The notes below the pieces were generated by a model. That model was given only the letters and a program-made list of their open reading frames with translations, did no database searches and was not told where the DNA came from. 64,000 nt of DNA. Origin: CAXMST01 sp963712765 (lineage in GTDB: Bacteria > Actinomycetota > Thermoleophilia > Solirubrobacterales > 70-9). The position numbers were made by a program, and so were the translations under genes. The stretch is from assembly GCA_963712765.1 (NCBI GenBank), contig CAVQIX010000002.1, positions 1 to 64,000 of the forward strand, written 5' to 3'. Positions 31,558 to 40,947 of the stretch are shown in pieces (position 1 is the stretch's first letter; every line of letters begins with the position of its first letter).

Positions 31558-32718
31558 ATGGAAGCCTCAATCGACCGAAGCGCTCTCGAACTCGCCCGCC
31601 GCACGGCCGGGTCGGCGGCGCTGCTGGAAGCGCTCGGCGGTGTTCACGCCTATCTGGTCGGGGGCGCGGTCCGCGACGCGCTGCTCGACCGCGAGCTCGA
31701 CGACATCGACATCGCGGTGGACGGGGAGCTCAAGCCGGTCCTCGAGCGGATCGGGATCGCAGCCCGCACGCACGAGCGGTTCGGTACGGCGAGGGTCGCG
31801 ATCGACGGCGTTTGCATCGATCTGGCCCGCACCCGGCGCGAGAGCTACCCTCACCCGGGGGCGCTGCCCGAGGTCAGCCCGGCGCCAATCCGGGTCGACC
31901 TGGCCCGGCGCGACTTCACCGTCAACGCGATGGCGGTGCCGCTGACGGGCGATCTCGAGCTGATCGATCCCTATGACGGCGAGCAGGATCTGCAAGCCGG
32001 ACTGCTCCGCGTCATCCATCCCGACTCCTTCCGCGAGGATCCGACCCGGGCGCTGCGCGCAGCCCGCTACGCGGCCCGTTTCGGCTTCGAGCTCGAGGCC
32101 CACACCGCCGAGCTGATCAGTCAAGTGGATCTCGGCACGGTCAGCCACGATCGCGTCGAGGCGGATCTGGCCCGGATCTGCGCCGAGCCGGCATCTCTGA
32201 CCGGCCTGATGCTGCTCCGCGAGTGGGGGCTCCTGGAGCTGCCGCCCGAGCGGGAACGACTCCTGGAGCCGCTCGCCGAGCTCGCGCTGCTCGAGCCCTG
32301 GAAGGGGCTCGGCGAGCCGGGCGATCTGCTGCTCGAGCTCGTGATCGGCAGCGAGAAGCGGTTCACCGCCGCGGAGCAGCTGGCCGCGGCGAGCTTCCGC
32401 TCCGAGGGCGAGGGTTACGAGCTCGCCCGCCGCCACGACGAGCTGACGCTGGCGATCGCTCGCGCTCTCGGCGCCGATTGGGTCGACAGCTTCGTGACCG
32501 AGTGGCGCCGGGTCGAGCTCGAGATCGACGGCGCCGCTCTGCTCGCCGCCGGCGTACCCGAGGGGCCGGCCGTCGGTCGCGGGCTACGGGCCGCCCGCCA
32601 CGCTCGGATCGAGGGCAGGATCGAAGCCGATGTCGATGCCGAGCTCGCGGTCGCACTGGCGGCCGCCGGGCACTCGGGATCGGGCGACCCACCCCCCGCG
32701 GGTCATGAGCGCCGATGA
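31558..32718 (+). CDS. tRNA nucleotidyltransferase / poly(A) polymerase family protein
   Basis: A 386-residue class II nucleotidyltransferase. The head domain motif VHAYLVGGAVRDALLDRELDDIDIAV contains GG, the RRD-like VRD and the DxD metal site. RRDFTVNAMAVPLTGDLELIDPYDG is the second conserved block, and FREDPTRALRAARYAARFGFELE is the nucleotide-binding helix. It adds CCA to tRNA 3' ends or, less likely, tails RNA with A; sequence does not separate these. ATG 31558 fits the family. Its stop overlaps pgeF (ATGA). Confidence 0.87.
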   Translation: MEASIDRSALELARRTAGSAALLEALGGVHAYLVGGAVRDALLDRELDDIDIAVDGELKPVLERIGIAARTHERFGTARVAIDGVCIDLARTRRESYPHPGALPEVSPAPIRVDLARRDFTVNAMAVPLTGDLELIDPYDGEQDLQAGLLRVIHPDSFREDPTRALRAARYAARFGFELEAHTAELISQVDLGTVSHDRVEADLARICAEPASLTGLMLLREWGLLELPPERERLLEPLAELALLEPWKGLGEPGDLLLELVIGSEKRFTAAEQLAAASFRSEGEGYELARRHDELTLAIARALGADWVDSFVTEWRRVELEIDGAALLAAGVPEGPAVGRGLRAARHARIEGRIEADVDAELAVALAAAGHSGSGDPPPAGHERR

Positions 32719-33470
32719 GGTGGCGAGAGCACAACGGGGTCCAGTGGCTGGCTGCCGAGTTGCCCGGGGCCGCGGTCGCCTTCTCCTCGCGCACCGGCGG
32801 TAGGAGCGTGGCCCCCTTCGACACGCTCAACCTCGGGCTGCTCAGCGATGATGATCCCGACCGGGTTCGCTGCAACCGGCGCACGCTCTGCTCCGCTCTG
32901 GGGATCGAGGCGGAGCGCGTCGCGATCGGGCGACAGGTACACGGCGCGGATCTCGCGACCCACTCAGGCCCCCAGGACCCGCCGGCGTTCGCACTCGCCG
33001 GAGGGGACCCGCCGGAGGTCGACGGCCATGTTCTCGTCGACCCCGAAGCCGAGCCCGGGCTCGCGCTGCTCGTCTTCGTCGCCGACTGCCTGCCGATCGC
33101 GCTCAGCGGCCGTGATGGGATCGCGATGCTGCACGGCGGCTGGCGCGGCCTGGCCGCCGGGATCGTCGGCAAGGGCTGCGAGGCGACCGGAGCGACCGAC
33201 GCCGCGATCGGGCCCGGAATCGGGCCCTGTTGCTACGAGGTCGGCGATGAGGTCCTCGCCGCCTTCGCCGCTCTCGGGCTGGCGGGCCTCAGTGAGGGAG
33301 GGCGGCTCGACCTGGTCGCCGTCACCTCGGTGTTGCTCGAGCGTGAGGGCGTCGAGCGGATCGAGTCGAGCGGGATCTGCACTCGCTGCGAGGGCGATCG
33401 CTTCTTCTCCCATCGCGGCCAGGGGCCGCGCACCGGCCGCCAGGGCGGTCTGATCTGGGGAACGGCGTGA
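32715..33470 (+). CDS. pgeF: Laccase-domain purine nucleoside phosphorylase-like protein (PgeF/YlmD)
   Basis: A 251-residue protein of the YfiH/PgeF/YlmD family (once called polyphenol oxidase), now known to act on purine nucleosides and in some cases on peptidoglycan precursors. Metal-site elements are visible: RQVHGADLAT, LVFVADCLPIAL (Cys) and MLHGGWRGLAAGIV (His), plus IGPGIGPCCYEVGDEV. It starts the pgeF-yggS-sepF group, as in many Gram-positive division clusters. It overlaps its neighbours on both sides. Confidence 0.88.
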   Translation: MRWREHNGVQWLAAELPGAAVAFSSRTGGRSVAPFDTLNLGLLSDDDPDRVRCNRRTLCSALGIEAERVAIGRQVHGADLATHSGPQDPPAFALAGGDPPEVDGHVLVDPEAEPGLALLVFVADCLPIALSGRDGIAMLHGGWRGLAAGIVGKGCEATGATDAAIGPGIGPCCYEVGDEVLAAFAALGLAGLSEGGRLDLVAVTSVLLEREGVERIESSGICTRCEGDRFFSHRGQGPRTGRQGGLIWGTA

Positions 33471-34102
33471 TGGCGGGCCTGATTCGGGACCTCGATCCGG
33501 ACCGGATCCGCTCCAACCTCGACTCCATCCGGGAGCGGGCCGGGGAGGGTGTCGAGATCCTCGCCGCCAGCAAGTACGTCCCCGTCGAGGAGATGGGCGC
33601 CCTCGCCGAGGCGGGCGTCGGTCTCGTCGGTGAGAACCGTCAGCAGGACTACGAGGCAAAGCTCGAGCGCTGGGGAGACGTCTTCGAATGGGACTTCATC
33701 GGGAATCTCCAGAGCCGCAAGGTCAAGCACCTGATCCCGACGGTGCGGCTGATCCACTCGGTGTGCACAGATAGCGTGATGACCCAGCTCGGTCGCCACG
33801 CCGACCCCGAGACTGAGATCCTGATCCAGGTCAACGTCGCCGGGGAAGAGGGCAAGGGCGGGGTCGATCCAGGCGAGCTGGGGGCGTTCATAGAGAGCTC
33901 TCCGGTCCGCGTGGCCGGCCTGAGCACGATGCCTCCTTTCGTGACCGATCCCGAGCTGTCGCGCCCGCACTTCGCCGCGCTCGCGGAGATCGCCGCCGAG
34001 CACGGGCTCGAGCGGCTCTCGATGGGGACCAGCCAGGACTGGCCGGTGGCGGTCGAGGAGGGCGCGACGATCATCCGGATCGGGAGCTCCCTGTACGCCT
34101 GA
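33470..34102 (+). CDS. YggS/YlmE family PLP-binding protein
   Basis: A 210-residue single-domain fold III protein. The Schiff-base Lys lies in ILAASKYVP. LVGENRQQDYEAK, WDFIGNLQSRKVKHL, LIQVNVAGEEGKGG and the C-terminal phosphate-site SMGTSQDWPVAVEEGATIIRIGSSLY match the family. These proteins hold pyridoxal phosphate and help balance vitamin B6 and amino acid pools; they have no clear enzyme activity. Its ATG overlaps the pgeF stop (TGATG); a GTG one codon upstream is possible. It is immediately upstream of sepF. Confidence 0.9.
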   Translation: MAGLIRDLDPDRIRSNLDSIRERAGEGVEILAASKYVPVEEMGALAEAGVGLVGENRQQDYEAKLERWGDVFEWDFIGNLQSRKVKHLIPTVRLIHSVCTDSVMTQLGRHADPETEILIQVNVAGEEGKGGVDPGELGAFIESSPVRVAGLSTMPPFVTDPELSRPHFAALAEIAAEHGLERLSMGTSQDWPVAVEEGATIIRIGSSLYA

Positions 34103-34140
34103 GGTCGGCCCGGTCTCGCCCGCGAGCCGGCCGTGACCGT

Positions 34141-34146
34141 CATAAT
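34141..34146 (+). promoter_or_regulatory. Candidate -10 box (CATAAT) upstream of sepF
   Basis: CATAAT is the only AT-rich hexamer in the 109 bases between yggS and sepF. It leaves a leader of about 60 bases that carries purine-rich SD-like stretches (GGGGGGCGAAAGAGG) before the sepF ATG. No good -35 is seen. Confidence 0.4.
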
Positions 34147-34211
34147 CCTGTTCCGAAGACACCTCCGAGCGCGGAGGAGAACACCCACGGGGGGCGAAAG
34201 AGGCGCGAAGA

Positions 34212-34751
34212 ATGGCCGTTAGAGATACATGGCATCGGGCGCTCGTCTACTTCGGCCTCGCCGAGGATCCCGAGTACGGATACGAGGACGAGGGCGATGA
34301 CTACTACGAGCCGGACACTGTCAGCGAGGAAGCCCAGCCGCCTCCTCGCCGCCAGCGAGGAGGCTCCAACGTGCGACGACTGCGCCGCGAGGAAGCAAGC
34401 GACATCGACGACATCTTCGCCGACGACGCTGCGGCGCCGCGCCGCCAGCTGCGGCCGGTCGGCAACGGCGACAACGTCCAGGTCCACTTCGTAACCCCGC
34501 GGAACTTCAACGACGCGCAGGAGATCGCCGACAAGTTCAAGCGCAGCGTGCCGGTGATCCTCAACCTGCAATCCGCCTCCGCCGACCTCTCAAAGCGCCT
34601 GATCGACTTCAGCTCGGGCCTCACCTACGCGATGGACGGCGGCATGCAGCGGATCGCGGACAAGACCTTCCTGCTCACCCCGGCCAATGTCGAGGTGTCG
34701 GCCGAGGAGAAGGCGCGCCTGGTCGAGAAGGGCTTCTTCAACCAGAGCTGA
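34212..34751 (+). CDS. sepF: Cell division protein SepF
   Basis: A 179-residue SepF. It has the N-terminal amphipathic helix (MAVRDTWHRALVYFGL), an acidic linker (residues about 18-65, many Asp/Glu/Tyr then Arg) and the SepF core domain at the C-terminus (VHFVTPRNFNDAQEIADKFK, VPVILNLQSASADLSKRLIDFSSGLTYAMDGGMQRIADKTFLL). SepF tethers FtsZ to the membrane; in Actinobacteria it is the main FtsZ anchor. The position after pgeF and yggS is the standard one. Confidence 0.95.
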   Translation: MAVRDTWHRALVYFGLAEDPEYGYEDEGDDYYEPDTVSEEAQPPPRRQRGGSNVRRLRREEASDIDDIFADDAAAPRRQLRPVGNGDNVQVHFVTPRNFNDAQEIADKFKRSVPVILNLQSASADLSKRLIDFSSGLTYAMDGGMQRIADKTFLLTPANVEVSAEEKARLVEKGFFNQS

Positions 34752-34785
34752 CCGGGATCGCCCCCGGGCGGAGGGCCCGGTCAAC

Positions 34786-34791
34786 TAGCCT
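34786..34791 (+). promoter_or_regulatory. -10 box (TAGCCT) of proC
   Basis: TAGCCT ends 9 bases before the proC ATG with no SD sequence between, in the leaderless spacing repeated across the window. Confidence 0.55.
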
Positions 34792-34800
34792 TGGCGACCG

Positions 34801-35565
34801 ATGAAGGTCGGATTCGCAGGCTCGGGGAACATGGCGGCGGCAATCGCTCGTGGCTTTGCGGCCGTCGGCGCCGAGCTCGAGATGTCGTTCTCCGACTCCG
34901 GGTCGGGGCGTGCCCGCGCGCTTGCGGACGAGCTCGAAGGGAGCGCCCGCCCGCTGGCCGATCTTGCCTCCGCCAGTGATCTGATCGTGCTCGCGGTCAA
35001 GCCGGCGGCGCTCGAGGCGGCCGCCGAAGCACTTGTGGGATTCGATCGCCTGATCGTCTCGGTACTCGGCGCCACCCCGACCGCCGCCTTGCGTGAGGCG
35101 TTCCCAGAGGCCGCGATTCTGCGCGCGATGCCGAACGTTGCCGTGGAGACGGGGGACGGCACGATATGCCACGTACGCCCTGATGCACTTGAGCCGTTCG
35201 CTCCTGCGCTGGAGCTGTTGGGGCGGATCGCGACGCTGGTCGAACTGCCCGAGAGCGAGCTCGACCCGGCCACCTCGCTGATGGGCTGCTCGCCCGCCTG
35301 GTTGGCGTTGGCGTCGGAGGCGCTGATCGAATCCGGGGTCGAGGCGGGGCTCGAGCGGGACCGAGCACGCGAACTGGTCTCGCTCGGGGCGTCCGGGTTC
35401 GGGCAGCTGATGCTCCGGCACGAGCCGGCTGAGATCAAGCGTGCGGTCGCCTCGCCGGGTGGCAGCACGGAGGCGGGACTGGACGCGCTGGAGGCGCACG
35501 GGGCCGGTCCAGCCTACGCGGCCGCAGTTGATGCGTCGCTGGCGCGGATGCGGGGTGAGCGATGA
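34801..35565 (+). CDS. proC: Pyrroline-5-carboxylate reductase
   Basis: A 254-residue Rossmann reductase that makes proline from pyrroline-5-carboxylate with NAD(P)H. The dinucleotide site VGFAGSGNMAAAIARGF starts at residue 3. LIVLAVKPAALEA and ILRAMPNVAVETGDG (the PN motif) follow. The C-terminal helical domain has LMGCSPAWLALASEALIESGVEAGL and AVASPGGSTEAGLDALE (the PGGTT-like signature). It is inserted between sepF and yggT, and its stop overlaps yggT (ATGA). Confidence 0.92.
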   Translation: MKVGFAGSGNMAAAIARGFAAVGAELEMSFSDSGSGRARALADELEGSARPLADLASASDLIVLAVKPAALEAAAEALVGFDRLIVSVLGATPTAALREAFPEAAILRAMPNVAVETGDGTICHVRPDALEPFAPALELLGRIATLVELPESELDPATSLMGCSPAWLALASEALIESGVEAGLERDRARELVSLGASGFGQLMLRHEPAEIKRAVASPGGSTEAGLDALEAHGAGPAYAAAVDASLARMRGER

Positions 35566-35879
35566 GCATCCTCACCGCGATCGACCGCAACGACATCGCC
35601 CAGTACGTCGATTCGCTCTTCCTCGTCTACCTGATCCTGATCTTCGCCCGGATCGTGGTCTCGTGGGTCGTCACCTTTCGCGGATCGATCCCCTACAGCC
35701 GCCCGTTGCGCGCGATCGTCGGCTTTCTCGAAGCGGTCGTCGATCCCTACCTGAACATCTTCCGCCGGTTCCTGCCGCCCCTTGGCGGTCGCGGCATGGC
35801 GCTGGATCTGAGCCCGATCCTCGGCGTCATCCTGTTGCTCGTTGTGCAGGGGATCGTCGTCGGGCTGATCAACGAGTGA
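35562..35879 (+). CDS. YggT family membrane protein
   Basis: A 105-residue protein with two hydrophobic segments (about residues 17-38 and 84-103). The family's conserved region between them (FARIVVSWVV... NIFRRFLPPLGGRGMALDLSPILGVILL) is present. YggT/YlmG proteins are linked to division and nucleoid or membrane organisation and are usually found downstream of sepF, as here. The exact role is not known. Both ends overlap neighbours (proC and lspA). Confidence 0.88.
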   Translation: MSILTAIDRNDIAQYVDSLFLVYLILIFARIVVSWVVTFRGSIPYSRPLRAIVGFLEAVVDPYLNIFRRFLPPLGGRGMALDLSPILGVILLLVVQGIVVGLINE

Positions 35880-36415
35880 GCCTCGCGGGCAAGGGCCTGG
35901 GCCAGGCGATCGCCGTCGCCGTTGGGGCGCTGCTGCTCGATCAGCTCAGCAAGGTCCTCGTTCGCAATCAGATCGAGTTCGGCGAGCGCGTCGACCTGGT
36001 GCTCGGAATCGATCTGGTCCGGGTCAGCAACGAGGGCATCGCCTTCGGGTTGCTCGACGGCTCGGGATCATGGGTGATCCTGCTGGCGGCGATCGCTTTC
36101 GCGATCCTGATCGGCTACTTCCTCGCCGTGGCCGACCGACCGGGCCTCTGGCTCCCCCTCGGCCTGCTCGCCGGCGGCGCCCTCGGAAATCTCACCGATC
36201 GGATCACCGAGGGGGCCGTCACCGACTTCATCGATCCACCCCGGTGGCCCGCCTTCAACGTCGCCGACATCGAGATCACCGCCGGGGTCGTGGTCATGGC
36301 CCTGATCTTCCTTCGGGACCCCGAAGATGCCGCGGAGGACGACGAACCTGAGCCGCCTCTCCCGGGACCGGGGGCGGCGGGTGAGGGGGGTGGCCCGGGC
36401 GGGCCGAGCGCATGA
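35876..36415 (+). CDS. lspA: Lipoprotein signal peptidase LspA
   Basis: A 179-residue aspartyl signal peptidase II with four membrane helices; it removes signal peptides from prolipoproteins. The conserved VSNEGIAFGLLDGSG block, the catalytic Asp of ALGNLTDRI and the second Asp in GAVTDFID...FNVADIEI are present. GTG 35876 overlaps the yggT stop (GTGA). A 35-residue acidic Pro/Gly-rich tail follows the last helix. In many relatives divIVA lies between yggT and lspA; here there is none. It processes lipoproteins such as those at 11911, 11147 and 49487. Confidence 0.92.
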   Translation: MSLAGKGLGQAIAVAVGALLLDQLSKVLVRNQIEFGERVDLVLGIDLVRVSNEGIAFGLLDGSGSWVILLAAIAFAILIGYFLAVADRPGLWLPLGLLAGGALGNLTDRITEGAVTDFIDPPRWPAFNVADIEITAGVVVMALIFLRDPEDAAEDDEPEPPLPGPGAAGEGGGPGGPSA

Positions 36416-37098
36416 GCGGGTCGAAGGCGCCTATGCCGAAGATCGTCCACCGCGACGAGTGGATGGCTGTAATCGAGAAGCCCGCGGGTCTGATCGTCCA
36501 CCCCGCCCCGGGTCGCAGCGAGCCGACCCTGGTCGATCTCCTCGGCGACATCCTCGCCGGCGGTGAGGACCCGGTACGCCCCGGGATCGTCCACCGACTC
36601 GATCGCGATACGTCGGGCCTGATGATGGTCGCGAGCGACCCCGAGGCACACGCCGCCCTTTCGGAGGCGATAGCGGCGAGGGAGGTCAAGCGCCATTACC
36701 TGGCGCTGGTCGAGGGAAGCCCGTCATCCAGGACCGGGAAGATCGAGGCGCCGCTGGGCCGCGATCATCGCGCCCCTGAGCGCGTCGTCGTGGGGGGACG
36801 CAGGCCGCGCGACGCGGTCACCCACTTCGAGGTGATCGAGCGGGTCGGGTCCGACGCGCTGCTCTCGCTGCGACTCGAGACGGGGCGCACCCACCAGATT
36901 CGCGCCCACATGGAGGCGATCGGCCATCCGGTCTGCGGCGATCGCACCTATGGAGGCAGGCGCCGCCACGGCCTGCAGCGCCAGTTCCTGCACTCGGCGC
37001 GGCTGGCCTTCGCCCACCCCCACAGCGGCGAGCCGATGGAGTTCGAGAGCGGGCTGCCCGACGACCTCGCCGCGGCCTTGGTGGTTGCGCGGGGCTGA
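36412..37098 (+). CDS. RluA family pseudouridine synthase
   Basis: A 228-residue pseudouridine synthase. The catalytic Asp lies in GIVHRLDRDTSGLMMVA. The family blocks WMAVIEKPAGLIVHPAPG, RHYLALVEG, LRLETGRTHQIRAHMEAIGHPVCGDRTYGG and FLHSARLAFAHPHSGE are all present. It lacks the N-terminal S4 RNA-binding domain that typical RluD carries, so it is shorter than usual. It probably modifies 23S rRNA or tRNA; the target uridine is not predictable. It overlaps lspA (ATGA). Confidence 0.9.
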   Translation: MSGSKAPMPKIVHRDEWMAVIEKPAGLIVHPAPGRSEPTLVDLLGDILAGGEDPVRPGIVHRLDRDTSGLMMVASDPEAHAALSEAIAAREVKRHYLALVEGSPSSRTGKIEAPLGRDHRAPERVVVGGRRPRDAVTHFEVIERVGSDALLSLRLETGRTHQIRAHMEAIGHPVCGDRTYGGRRRHGLQRQFLHSARLAFAHPHSGEPMEFESGLPDDLAAALVVARG

Positions 37099-37124
37099 GA
37101 CCCCGCCTGCGCGGCCCTTCGCTC

Positions 37125-37253
37125 TAACATGCGCGTCCGACCCAAGCGGCCTGCTCGGACAAACGCGGACCCTGCCCGGCGATCGAATCGATACGACCGG
37201 GTCCCCGCCATGGCGAGCAGGCCGATATCTACTGACAACGCAAGGGAATCCAA
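37125..37253 (+). promoter_or_regulatory. Promoter and structured leader of rpsB (possible S2 autoregulatory leader)
   Basis: TAACAT (37125-37130) is a -10 box. About 117 bases of leader follow, long for this window. It contains a perfect 11-base inverted repeat (CGGCCTGCTCG at 37147-37157 with CGAGCAGGCCG at 37214-37224). Nested inside is a second imperfect stem (GCGGACCC at 37165 with GGGTCCCCGC at 37200). An SD (AAGGGA) precedes the rpsB ATG. Structured leaders bound by S2 are known in several bacterial groups; whether this belongs to one of them is inference. Confidence 0.6.
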
Positions 37254-38320
<1,067 letters not shown>

Positions 38321-38324
<4 letters not shown>

Positions 38325-38932
38325 GTGAGATCAAGGCAGCTGACGTCAAGGCTCTGCGCGAGCAGACGGGCGCGGCGATGATGGACTGCAAGGGCGCCCT
38401 GGCGGAGGCAGGGGGCGACATGGACAGGGCGGTGGAGATCCTCCGCGTGAAGGGCCAGGCGTCGGCGGCCAAGCGAGCCGGGCGCTCGACGAGCGAGGGC
38501 ACCGTCGCCTCCTACATCCACGCCAACGGCAAGATCGGCGTCCTAGTCGAGATCCAGTGCGAGACCGACTTCGTCGCCCGCAACGACGACTTCCTCGCCT
38601 TTGCGAACGAGATCGCCCTGCACATCGCGGCCGCCGCCCCGCGCTACGTCTCCGCAGATCAGATTCCGGCCGAGGCCGAGCAAGCCGAACGGACCGTCTT
38701 CGAGCAGAAGGCGGCCGAGGACGGAAAGCCCGAGAACGTGCGAGAGAAGATCGTCGAAGGTCAGCTCGCCAAGTGGCGCAAGGAGATCGCGCTTGACGAC
38801 CAGGTTCACGTCAACGCTGACAAACACGACGGCAAGACGATCGAGCAACTGCGCGCCGAGGCTGCCGCGACGACCGGCGAGAACATCGTCATCTCCCGCT
38901 TCAGCCGCTTCGCGGTTGGCGAAGGTGAGTGA
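38321..38932 (+). CDS. tsf: Elongation factor Ts
   Basis: A 203-residue EF-Ts, the short form. It exchanges GDP for GTP on EF-Tu. The N-terminal UBA-like domain (IKAADVKALREQTGAAMMDCKGALAEAGGDMDRAVEILR) contains the TGAGMMDCK-type signature; the core includes GVLVEIQCETDFVARNDDF. The C-terminal part of the dimerisation domain is reduced relative to E. coli. The GTG start at 38321 overlaps the rpsB stop (GTGA). Confidence 0.95.
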
Positions 38933-38963
38933 CGGCGACACGGACACCGGGCCCGGAGCCGCG

Positions 38964-39701
38964 ATGAGCGGAACGGATCGCGCATTCGAGCGGGTCTTGC
39001 TCAAGCTCTCCGGCGAGGCCCTGATGGGCGCGCTCGACTACGGGACCGACCCCGAGCGGGTAGAGCGGATCGCCGTCCAGGTCGCCGACGTCCAGGACAG
39101 CGGCGTCGAGATCGCGATCGTCGTTGGTGCCGGCAACATCTACCGCGGGCTGCAGGGCGCCGCGGCCGGGATGGATCGGGCTACGGCCGACTACATGGGA
39201 ATGCTCGCCACGGTGCTCAACGCACTGACCCTTCAGGATGCGCTCGAGAGGCGCGGCGCCCACACCCGCGTGATGTCGGCGATCGAGGTCACCGAGGTCG
39301 CCGAGCCCTACATCCGCCGCCGGGCCATGCGCCATCTCGAGAAGGGACGGATCGTGATCTTCGCCGCCGGCACCGGCAACCCGTTCTTCACCACCGACAC
39401 CGCAGCCGCGCTGCGCGCCCTCGAGATCCATGCTGAGGCGATCCTGATGGCAAAGCACGGGGTCGAGGGCGTCTACGACGCCGATCCAGCCGAGGTTCCC
39501 GACGCCGAGTTCCTGCCAGACATCACCCACCGGCAGGCGATCGAGCGCGGACTCCGGGTGATGGACTCGACGGCGCTATCGCTGTGCATGGACAACGACC
39601 TGCCGATCTATGTGTTCAACATGGCGGACGAGGCGAACATAGATAGGATCGTCCGCGGCGAGAGGGTCGGGACCCTGGTTCACCGAGAGGGAGAAGGCTG
39701 A
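38964..39701 (+). CDS. pyrH: Uridylate kinase
   Basis: A 245-residue UMP kinase of the amino acid kinase fold. VLLKLSGEALMG, IAIVVGAGNIYRGLQGAAAGMDRATADYMGMLATVLNALTLQDALE and the ATP-site region AEAILMAKHGVEGVYDADP are clear. ATG 38964 was chosen because it gives the normal N-terminus and has GGAG 7 bases upstream. A GTG at 38925 overlapping tsf is also in frame. The stop overlaps the frr start (TGATG). Confidence 0.94.
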   Translation: MSGTDRAFERVLLKLSGEALMGALDYGTDPERVERIAVQVADVQDSGVEIAIVVGAGNIYRGLQGAAAGMDRATADYMGMLATVLNALTLQDALERRGAHTRVMSAIEVTEVAEPYIRRRAMRHLEKGRIVIFAAGTGNPFFTTDTAAALRALEIHAEAILMAKHGVEGVYDADPAEVPDAEFLPDITHRQAIERGLRVMDSTALSLCMDNDLPIYVFNMADEANIDRIVRGERVGTLVHREGEG

Positions 39702-40258
39702 TGATCGACGAGCTGCTCGAGGACGGCGGAGAGCGGATGAGCAAGTCCGTCGAGTCGATCAAGGGCGAGATGGCCACGGTCCGCACCGGACGCGCTTCCC
39801 CGCACCTGCTGGACCGCATCACGGTCGATTACTACGGAGTTGACACGCCGCTCAATCAGCTCGCAAACATCGCCACCACCGACGCCCGCCTGCTGACGCT
39901 GACGCCCTACGACAAGAGCTCGATCCCGGCGATCGAGAAGGCGATCCTCGAGGCTGACGTCGGCCTGACGCCGAACAACGATGGCAACGTAGTCCGGCTG
40001 AAGGTCCCCGAGCTGACCGAGGAGCGCCGCAAGGAGATGGTCCGGATCCTCCACACCGTCGCCGAGGAGGGCAGAGTCGCGGTCCGCAACATCCGCCGCG
40101 ACATCATGAGCGATCTGCGCGAGCTGAAGGGGGAGGGGGAGGTCGGCGAGGACGAGGAGCGCCGCGCCGAGGAACAGCTTCAGAAGGTGACCGACGGCGC
40201 CGTCGGGGAGATCGACGCTCTGATGAAGGCCAAGGAAGCCGAAATCCTCACGGTGTGA
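39701..40258 (+). CDS. frr: Ribosome recycling factor
   Basis: A 185-residue RRF, the usual length. It splits post-termination ribosomes together with EF-G. The three-helix bundle is evident: GEMATVRTGRASPHLLDRITVDYYGVDTPLNQLANI, LTPNNDGNVVRLKVPELTEERRKEMVRI and AVRNIRRDIMSDLRELK. It overlaps pyrH (TGATG) and uppS. The position after pyrH is universal. Confidence 0.96.
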   Translation: MIDELLEDGGERMSKSVESIKGEMATVRTGRASPHLLDRITVDYYGVDTPLNQLANIATTDARLLTLTPYDKSSIPAIEKAILEADVGLTPNNDGNVVRLKVPELTEERRKEMVRILHTVAEEGRVAVRNIRRDIMSDLRELKGEGEVGEDEERRAEEQLQKVTDGAVGEIDALMKAKEAEILTV

Positions 40259-40935
40259 GCGACTCGCCCGCCGCCGCGCGCTGCGTGGCGATCATCATGG
40301 ACGGCAACGCCCGCTGGGCGACCGAACGCGGGCTGCCGATCCTCGAGGGCCACAGGCAGGGAGCGAAGACCCTCAAACAGACGGTCAAGGACGCGGTCCG
40401 GATCGGCTTGCGGGAGCTCACGGTGTACGCGTTCTCGACCGAGAACTGGTCGCGGCCCAAGGCGGAGGTGGATGGACTGATGGCGATGTTCGCGGAGCTG
40501 ATCGCCTCCGAGACCCCCGAGCTCAACGAGGAGGGCGTGCGGATGCGCTTCATCGGTCGCCGCGAGGAGGTCTCGAGCGACCTGCGCGAGCGGATGAACT
40601 GGGCCGAGGGGGAGACCGAGGGCAACGAGCGCATGACCCTGTTCGTGGCCTTCAACTACGGCGGCCGCGCCGAGATCCTGGACGCCGCCGAGCGCTACGA
40701 GGGCGGTGGGGAGGAGGCCTTCGAGGCGCTGCTGTACGCGCCGGAGATGAGCGCTCCCGACCTCGTGATCAGGACGAGCGGCGAGGAGCGGCTCTCGAAC
40801 TTCCTGCTCTGGCAGAGCGCCTATTCCGAGCTCGTGTTCAGCGAACTGCTGTGGCCGGACTTCGACCTCGAGGCGCTGGAATCCGCGGTGCAGGAGTTCG
40901 CCTCCCGCAAGCGGCGATTCGGCGCCCGTCAATAG
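40255..40935 (+). CDS. uppS: Isoprenyl transferase (undecaprenyl diphosphate synthase)
   Basis: A 226-residue cis-prenyltransferase; it extends farnesyl diphosphate with isopentenyl units to make the carrier lipid for wall synthesis. The catalytic Asp16 is in AIIMDGNARWAT. ELTVYAFSTENWSRP, LFVAFNYGGRAEILDA and the C-terminal APDLVIRTSGEERLSNFLLWQSAYSEL are the five family blocks. The GTG at 40255 overlaps the frr stop. It supplies lipid for the pathway that murA starts. Confidence 0.94.
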   Translation: MSDSPAAARCVAIIMDGNARWATERGLPILEGHRQGAKTLKQTVKDAVRIGLRELTVYAFSTENWSRPKAEVDGLMAMFAELIASETPELNEEGVRMRFIGRREEVSSDLRERMNWAEGETEGNERMTLFVAFNYGGRAEILDAAERYEGGGEEAFEALLYAPEMSAPDLVIRTSGEERLSNFLLWQSAYSELVFSELLWPDFDLEALESAVQEFASRKRRFGARQ

Positions 40936-40947
40936 CCTCGGGCAGTG

